Assembly: GCA_004791255.1 (NCBI GenBank)
Contig: SRUQ01000007.1
Coordinates: 1 to 64,000, forward strand
Direction of reading: 5' to 3'
From: a bacterium M00.F.Ca.ET.205.01.1.1
GTDB taxonomy: Bacteria > Pseudomonadota > Alphaproteobacteria > Rhizobiales > Rhizobiaceae
DNA: 64,000 nucleotides
The notes under the pieces were generated by a model, which saw nothing but the letters and a program-made list of their open reading frames with translations, was not told the origin of the DNA and did no database searches. Numbering within the stretch: the first letter of the stretch is position 1; each line of letters begins with the position of its first letter. Below, one piece after another: positions 59,665 to 64,000 of this stretch. The position numbers and the translations under genes are program-made.

Positions 59665-61731
59665 TCAACTCTCGTGGAAATGGTTATAGACCAGCTTGGC
59701 CATCTGCTCGGAAATGCCGTCGACTTTCCTGAGATCCTCGATGGCGGCCCGGCTGACCGCCTTAGCGGTGCCGAAATGCAGGAGCAGTGCCCGCTTGCGG
59801 CCAGGGCCGATGCCACCGATCTCGTCCAGCGGGCTCTTGACCATCTCCTTCTTGCGCCGCGCCCGATGCGAGCCGATGGCGAAGCGATGGACCTCATCGC
59901 GCAAGCGCTGAACGAAATAGAGCACGGGATCGCGCACGGGGAGCGAAAACGAATCCCTGCCCTTGACGAAGAAGCGCTCGCGGCCTGCATCACGGTCCTG
60001 GCCCTTGGCGATGCCGATGGCCACGACGCGGTCCTCGATGCCGAGATCGCCAAGGATCTTGCGCACCGCCGTCATCTGGCCCTGGCCGCCGTCGATCAGG
60101 ATGACATCAGGCCAGGCGGGGAAGCTGCCGGAAATATCGTCTTCGACGCCGCCATCCGCTTGCGCGGCAACGGCTTCGCCGGGCGCCACATCGCCATGCT
60201 CCTTCAGCAGCCGCGAAAAGCGTCGCTCCATCACCTCGCGCATCATGCCGAAATCGTCGCCCGGCGTGATCTCGGTCGAGCGTATGTTGAACTTGCGGTA
60301 CTGGTTCTTGACGAAGCCTTCCGGCCCGGCGACGACCAAGGCGCCAACGGCATTGGTGCCCATGATGTGCGAGTTGTCATAGACCTCGATGCGAACCGGC
60401 GGCTTTTCGAGGCCGAAGGTCTCGGCGAAACCAGCCAACAGCCGCGCCTGCGTCGAGGTCTCGGCCAGCCTCCGGCCAAGCGCCTCGCGGGCATTTTGCA
60501 GCGCGTTGTCGGTCAGGTCCTTCTTCTCGCCGCGCTGCGGCACCGAGATGGCGACCTTGCGGCCGGCGCGCGTGGAAAGCGCCTCGGCCAGCAGCTCCTG
60601 TTCCTCGACGGCGTGCGAGAGCAGGATGGCGCGCGGCGTCGGCTTGTCGTCATAGAATTGCGCCAGGAACGAGCCCAGCACTTCCGCCCCCTCCAGCGCC
60701 GGATCGGCCTTGGGGAAATAGGCCCGGTTGCCCCAATTCTGGCCGGTGCGGAAGAAGAACACCTGGATGCAGATCTGGCCGCCCTCCTGATGGATGGCGA
60801 AGACGTCGGCCTCGTCGACGGTCTGCGGGTTGATGCCCTGGTGGCTCTGCACATGCGAGAGCGCCGCGAGCCGGTCGCGATAGATGGCGGCGCGCTCGAA
60901 ATCGAGGTCTTGCGAGGCCTGCTGCATGGCCGCCGAAATCTCGGTCTTCACCTTCTGGCTGCGGCCCGAGAGGAAATCCTTGGCCTCATCGACCAGTTCG
61001 GCATAGCCCTCATGCGAGATTTCGCCGGTGCAAGGGCCGGCACAGCGCTTGATCTGGTAGAGCAGGCACGGCCTGGTTCGGTTCTCGTAGAAGGAATTGG
61101 TGCAGCTCCTGAGCAGGAAGGCGCGCTGCAGCGAATTGATGGTGCGGCCGACGGCGCCGGCGGAGGCAAAGGGGCCGAAATAGTCGCCCTTGCGCGATCG
61201 CGCCCCGCGATGCTTGTAGATGCCCGGCGAGACATGGTCGCCGGTCAGGAGGATATAGGGAAACGACTTGTCGTCGCGCATCAGCACGTTGAATCGCGGC
61301 CGCAAGCGCTTGATAAGATTGGCTTCGAGCAACAGCGCTTCGATCTCGGTGCGGGTGACGACGAATTCCATCGTCGCGGTCTCGCGCACCATGCGGCCGA
61401 TGCGTTGGGTGTGGAATCTGCCTTGAGCGTAATTGGTGACGCGCTTCTTCAGGCTGCGCGCCTTGCCGACATAGAGCACGTCGCCCGACGCGTTCATCAT
61501 GCGGTAGACACCGGGCGCATTGGGCAGCCGCTTGACCAGTGTCTGGATCACTTCGGCGCCGACCATGCCGTCGGCATCCCCGGCATGCGAGGTCCAGTCG
61601 ACCGCGGTGAAGGCGACATCGGGACCGGCCGGTTCGACGATCTCCTCGGCCGCCTCGTCCTCGATGTCGATTTCGGGAGGCAGGTCGTCGGTGCCGCTAC
61701 GCGGTCTGCTTTTCTGATCTGTGGGACTCAT
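59665..61731 (-). CDS. uvrC: Excinuclease ABC subunit C
   Basis: 688 residues from the ATG at 61731, which overlaps the SDR stop (ATGA). UvrC makes the dual incisions in nucleotide excision repair. It has an N-terminal acidic extension of about 70 residues before the GIY-YIG domain (LPNAPGVYRMMNASGDVLYV followed by GKARSLKKRVTNY), then UVR motif residues, the RNase H-like endonuclease with YDNSHIMGTNAVGALVVAGP (catalytic Asp), ILIDGGQGQMTAVRKILGDL (second Asp) and the terminal helix-hairpin-helix pair (IGGIGPGRKRALLLHFGTAK). All catalytic acids are retained. Confidence 0.96.
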   Translation of the reverse strand: MSPTDQKSRPRSGTDDLPPEIDIEDEAAEEIVEPAGPDVAFTAVDWTSHAGDADGMVGAEVIQTLVKRLPNAPGVYRMMNASGDVLYVGKARSLKKRVTNYAQGRFHTQRIGRMVRETATMEFVVTRTEIEALLLEANLIKRLRPRFNVLMRDDKSFPYILLTGDHVSPGIYKHRGARSRKGDYFGPFASAGAVGRTINSLQRAFLLRSCTNSFYENRTRPCLLYQIKRCAGPCTGEISHEGYAELVDEAKDFLSGRSQKVKTEISAAMQQASQDLDFERAAIYRDRLAALSHVQSHQGINPQTVDEADVFAIHQEGGQICIQVFFFRTGQNWGNRAYFPKADPALEGAEVLGSFLAQFYDDKPTPRAILLSHAVEEQELLAEALSTRAGRKVAISVPQRGEKKDLTDNALQNAREALGRRLAETSTQARLLAGFAETFGLEKPPVRIEVYDNSHIMGTNAVGALVVAGPEGFVKNQYRKFNIRSTEITPGDDFGMMREVMERRFSRLLKEHGDVAPGEAVAAQADGGVEDDISGSFPAWPDVILIDGGQGQMTAVRKILGDLGIEDRVVAIGIAKGQDRDAGRERFFVKGRDSFSLPVRDPVLYFVQRLRDEVHRFAIGSHRARRKKEMVKSPLDEIGGIGPGRKRALLLHFGTAKAVSRAAIEDLRKVDGISEQMAKLVYNHFHES

Positions 61732-62489
61732 TCCGTCATGCCTGTCACATCGGGCGTCTGCCATGCAAGATGCTGGCCGCCATCGAGCGCGATCATCTGG
61801 CCGGTGACCGAGCGCGCTTCCCAGAGATAACGGATGGTGGCGCCGAATTCCGGCAATTGCGGGCCATGCTTCAGGATCAGCCCGGCGACCTGCGCATCAA
61901 AATCGGAATCGTCCTGGCGCACGTTCTTCAGGGTCGGGCCTGGACCGATGGCGTTGACGCGGATGCGCGGGGCGAGCGCCTGCGCCATCATCTGCGTTGC
62001 CGTCCACAAGGCCGACTTCGACAGCGCATAGGAGAAATAGCGCGGCGTCGGCCGCCAGACGCGCTGGTCGATGATGTTGACGATCAGCCCCTCCTGCCCT
62101 TCCGGTAGAGCCCGGGCGAAACTCTGCGCCAGCAGCGCCGGGGTTTTCAGGTGAATGGCAAAGTGGCGGTCCCAGGCCTGCCAATCGAAATCCTCAACGG
62201 AATCGTCGACGAACAGCGAAGCGTTGTTGACCAGAAGCGAGATTGGTCCGAGCGCTGCCTCCGCCCGGCCGACCAGGCCGGCGACAGCATCCATATCGGT
62301 CAGGTCGGCGCCGACCACGACGGCGCGGCCGCCGGCGCGGTTGATTCCGGCGGCCAGCGCATCCGCCTCGCCGTGCGAGCGGTTGGCGTGGATGGCAACG
62401 GCAAAACCATGGGCGCAGAGATCCTCGACGATCGCCTTGCCGATCCGTTTTGCCCCGCCCGTCACCAGCGCCGCGGTAGCTTTATTCAT
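61728..62489 (-). CDS. SDR family oxidoreductase (FolM/pteridine reductase-like)
   Basis: 253 residues. The NADP-binding motif is ALVTGGAKRIGKAIVEDLCA near 8-27, with TGGAKRIG (TGxxxRxG) as in pteridine reductases rather than the usual TGxxxGxG. NNAS near 88, a catalytic Tyr and Lys in YFSYALSKSALWTATQMM near 153-170, and a typical NAIGPGPTLKN. It may reduce dihydromonapterin or another pteridine. It is transcribed with uvrC, sharing four bases. Confidence 0.85.
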   Translation of the reverse strand: MNKATAALVTGGAKRIGKAIVEDLCAHGFAVAIHANRSHGEADALAAGINRAGGRAVVVGADLTDMDAVAGLVGRAEAALGPISLLVNNASLFVDDSVEDFDWQAWDRHFAIHLKTPALLAQSFARALPEGQEGLIVNIIDQRVWRPTPRYFSYALSKSALWTATQMMAQALAPRIRVNAIGPGPTLKNVRQDDSDFDAQVAGLILKHGPQLPEFGATIRYLWEARSVTGQMIALDGGQHLAWQTPDVTGMTE

Positions 62490-62903
62490 CTGTCGTCAAT
62501 CCCTTGTTTTCGACGCGAAATGATGGCGCCGGCAAAATATGGCCTATCATCGGTTAAGTGACGTTCGCACCTGGGGCAGCATTGTGGCGAAACGGCCTGG
62601 CCGGCACTCCGACTCGTCCCGCAACGAGGCCAGCCGGGACCCAATATAGGGTGATGGACTCCATGCACCAAGCGGTGTGCAGCGCAGCATGACCCGGCTG
62701 CTGACATTTCGCTGTTGCGAAGATGCAACGTCAAGGTTCGGCCTCATTCGTGCCGGGGAATGACCCAAGTTCAGGTTCGCTTCAGCCGCATTTCGACACG
62801 ACATTCGGAACCGACGAACGCCAGATCCGTTTCACCCCCCGGACGGGTCGATGGCGATCGTGAGAAACAAGCCTGTGTCCTGTGGCTTAAGGAGTAAAGA
62901 ACA
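62490..62903. other. Gene-free region upstream of the outer membrane protein gene
   Basis: About 410 bases without a credible gene on either strand. The final part has a strong ribosome binding site (AAGGAG, 62889-62894) before the plus-strand outer-membrane protein gene. It should hold the promoters of that gene and of the SDR-uvrC genes. I saw no palindrome longer than chance or riboswitch-like structure. Confidence 0.4.
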
Positions 62904-63560
62904 ATGCAAGCCAATCTCAAATTCGCACGGCCGCTGGCTGTCGCGCTCGGGCTCTTCGCCCTCGGTGGTTCCGCTTATGCTGCGGACGTCGTTCAGGAAG
63001 AGCCGCCGGCACCCGCCCCGATTGCCGAACTGCCCGTCGCATCCTGGGCCGGACCCTATGCCGGTCTTAACGTCGGCTACGGCTTCAGCGGCAAGACCAA
63101 GGAAAAGGACTTCGGCGTTCAGACCGACACCAAGGGTTTCGTCGGCAGTGTCTTCGGCGGCTACCAGTGGCAGCAGGAGAACTTCGTGTACGGCGCTGAA
63201 GCCGAACTCGGCTACAACGGCGTCAAGGGTGACGATAACGGCATCAACTCCAAAGCCGGCTTCGAAGGCTCGCTGCGTGCCCGTCTCGGCTACGCTGTGA
63301 CCCCGGAGATTCTGCTCTACGGAACCGGCGGTCTCGCCGGCAGAAGCCTGAAGGTCGAGGACTCCGTCATTCCGGCCAGCGACACCGCCACCATGCTCGG
63401 CTGGACGGCCGGCGTCGGTACCGACATCAAGCTGACCGACAATGTGTTCGGCCGCGTCGAGTATCGCTACACCGACTTCGGCTCCAAGAGCTTCGACGGT
63501 ATCGGCAAGGTCAAGGCCACCGACAACCGCGTCACCTTCGGCGTCGGTATGAAGTTCTAA
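62904..63560 (+). CDS. Outer membrane beta-barrel protein (Omp25/RopB-like)
   Basis: 218 residues behind AAGGAGTAAAGAACA. Signal peptide LAVALGLFALGGSAYAADVV with cleavage after AYA near 26. A proline-rich stretch (EEPPAPAPIAELPVAS) precedes an eight-stranded barrel of the OmpA-like/Omp25-31 type: WAGPYAGLNVGYGFSGKTKE, GFVGSVFGGYQWQQENFVYG, and a last strand KATDNRVTFGVGMKF ending in Phe, the outer-membrane assembly signal. In rhizobia such proteins (RopB) contribute to envelope stability. A strong terminator follows. Confidence 0.92.
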   Translation: MQANLKFARPLAVALGLFALGGSAYAADVVQEEPPAPAPIAELPVASWAGPYAGLNVGYGFSGKTKEKDFGVQTDTKGFVGSVFGGYQWQQENFVYGAEAELGYNGVKGDDNGINSKAGFEGSLRARLGYAVTPEILLYGTGGLAGRSLKVEDSVIPASDTATMLGWTAGVGTDIKLTDNVFGRVEYRYTDFGSKSFDGIGKVKATDNRVTFGVGMKF

Positions 63561-63581
63561 GTCGTTCAAGCCACGACACGA

Positions 63582-63609
63582 AAAGCCGGGCCTCGCGCCC
63601 GGCTTTTTT
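63582..63609 (+). terminator. Rho-independent terminator of the outer membrane protein gene
   Basis: Hairpin with stem AAGCCGGGC and its complement around CTCGC, followed by six T residues, about 20 bases after the stop codon. Intrinsic terminator. Confidence 0.92.
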
Positions 63610-63696
63610 GTTGCCCGCCGTCGCGATTGCTTTCAGGCGCACCGCCCCCTTGCGACAGGTCCGCCAACACCGCGCAGAATAAGCCGCGCGATCTCC

Positions 63697-64000
63697 TCAG
63701 GCTGGCCGCTTTGCGACTTTGGCCGGTTTGACTTTCGGCGGCAGCGTCTCGACGAAAGCCAGTGCGCGACCGAGCCAGCCGGCGAGATCGGCTTCGCCCG
63801 CCGTGCCTTGAGCCGCGACATGGACGTAGCCTTCCATCGAGCGCCCGCCCATCTCCATCGGGCTCGCATGAGGAAGCGCTACGGTGGCCGCATGCGCGGC
63901 CCTGCCGACGCGCACCAGGAGCCCGCGCTTCGAGGTGCCGATCAGCATGTTGCCGTTGATCATGAAGCAGGTGCCGCCGAACATCTTCTGCTCGGTGAAG
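63697..64000 (-). CDS. TfoX/Sxy family protein, C-terminal part
   Basis: The gene begins beyond the right edge. The visible part reads FTEQKMFGGTCFMINGNMLI followed by GTSKRGLLVRVGRAAHAATV and SMEGYVHVAAQGTAGEADLA, matching the TfoX N-terminal domain, a small alpha-beta fold found in many proteins (in Gammaproteobacteria linked to competence). A Lys-rich tail (KVKPAKVAKRPA) ends it. In rhizobia these short TfoX-like proteins have no assigned role. The gene is convergent with the outer-membrane protein gene. Confidence 0.8.
   Translation of the reverse strand, partial: FTEQKMFGGTCFMINGNMLIGTSKRGLLVRVGRAAHAATVALPHASPMEMGGRSMEGYVHVAAQGTAGEADLAGWLGRALAFVETLPPKVKPAKVAKRPA

Noticed and set aside
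59674..61830. 718-residue open frame on the plus strand across uvrC
   Set aside because: Antisense shadow of uvrC with no domain and low-complexity composition; uvrC itself is complete.

Overview
This window is a high-GC stretch of alphaproteobacterial chromosome, almost certainly from the genus Mesorhizobium (Rhizobiales, Phyllobacteriaceae). The strongest markers are two small exported DUF680 proteins (a family described essentially only from Mesorhizobium), the rhizobial general L-amino acid transporter aapJQMP, a MucR/Ros-type regulator, an HdaA-type DnaA homologue, and the arrangement uvrC-pgsA-moaD-moaE. The gene content is mostly housekeeping and metabolic. I see no prophage, integrative element, CRISPR array or rRNA operon. 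The only transposon trace is a dead IS5-family remnant near the left end.

Layout. 1-1250: end of a VOC (glyoxalase-like) gene with a tandem operator-like repeat, a frameshifted small gene and the IS5 remnant. 1252-4982: polyphosphate operon ppk-ppx behind a candidate PHO box. 5149-7382: zinc-finger protein, FAD monooxygenase and a DUF2459 protein. 7489-11750: aapJQMP. 12294-16497: metC, an HPP-CBS membrane protein, then an ECF sigma factor followed by DUF4142 and cupredoxin genes. The sigma gene and the DUF4142 gene share one promoter-like motif. 16476-21744: crotonase/TetR pair, anion transporter, glycosyltransferase, diguanylate cyclase and a small protein. 22003-23834: tRNA-Arg and tRNA-Pro, a complex I accessory subunit, a small membrane protein and an atypical HEPN-like gene. 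23831-28816: hdaA, a PerM-type transporter and a CDP-alcohol phosphatidyltransferase, divergent from purM-purN, then a SixA-like phosphatase. 28929-29613: the DUF680 pair.

30082-35035: TctD/TctE-like two-component system facing an NMT1/SsuA-type ABC importer operon. 35214-38782: dapB, a UvrD-family helicase and three small genes. 39022-44120: an amino acid/amide catabolic cluster (agmatinase-family enzyme, M20 hydrolase, a frameshifted Zn-dependent hydrolase, diaminopropionate ammonia-lyase) divergent from its likely Lrp/AsnC regulator. 44192-49567: flavin monooxygenase, molybdopterin oxidoreductase, zinc-ribbon protein and ABC-F ATPase. 49736-53316: MucR-type regulator, then a translationally coupled oxygenase-exporter-small protein operon divergent from a LysR regulator. 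53408-58129: GNAT, DinB, broken GST, DUF2934, ndk, a MarR/cupin divergent pair with two tandem palindromic operators, and a YbaY/META-type protein. 58209-62489: moaE, moaD, pgsA, uvrC and an SDR, all on the minus strand. 62904-64000: an outer-membrane beta-barrel protein and the C-terminal part of a TfoX-like protein.

Three genes besides the IS remnant carry apparent single-base frameshifts (225-457, 41081-42333, 54582-55271). I cannot tell genuine pseudogenes from sequencing errors here. The observations most worth following up are the sigma-factor promoter motif shared by the ECF gene and its downstream operon, the oxygenase/exporter operon at 50344-52245, the diaminopropionate cluster, and an orphan TetR-type palindrome at 29897-29919.
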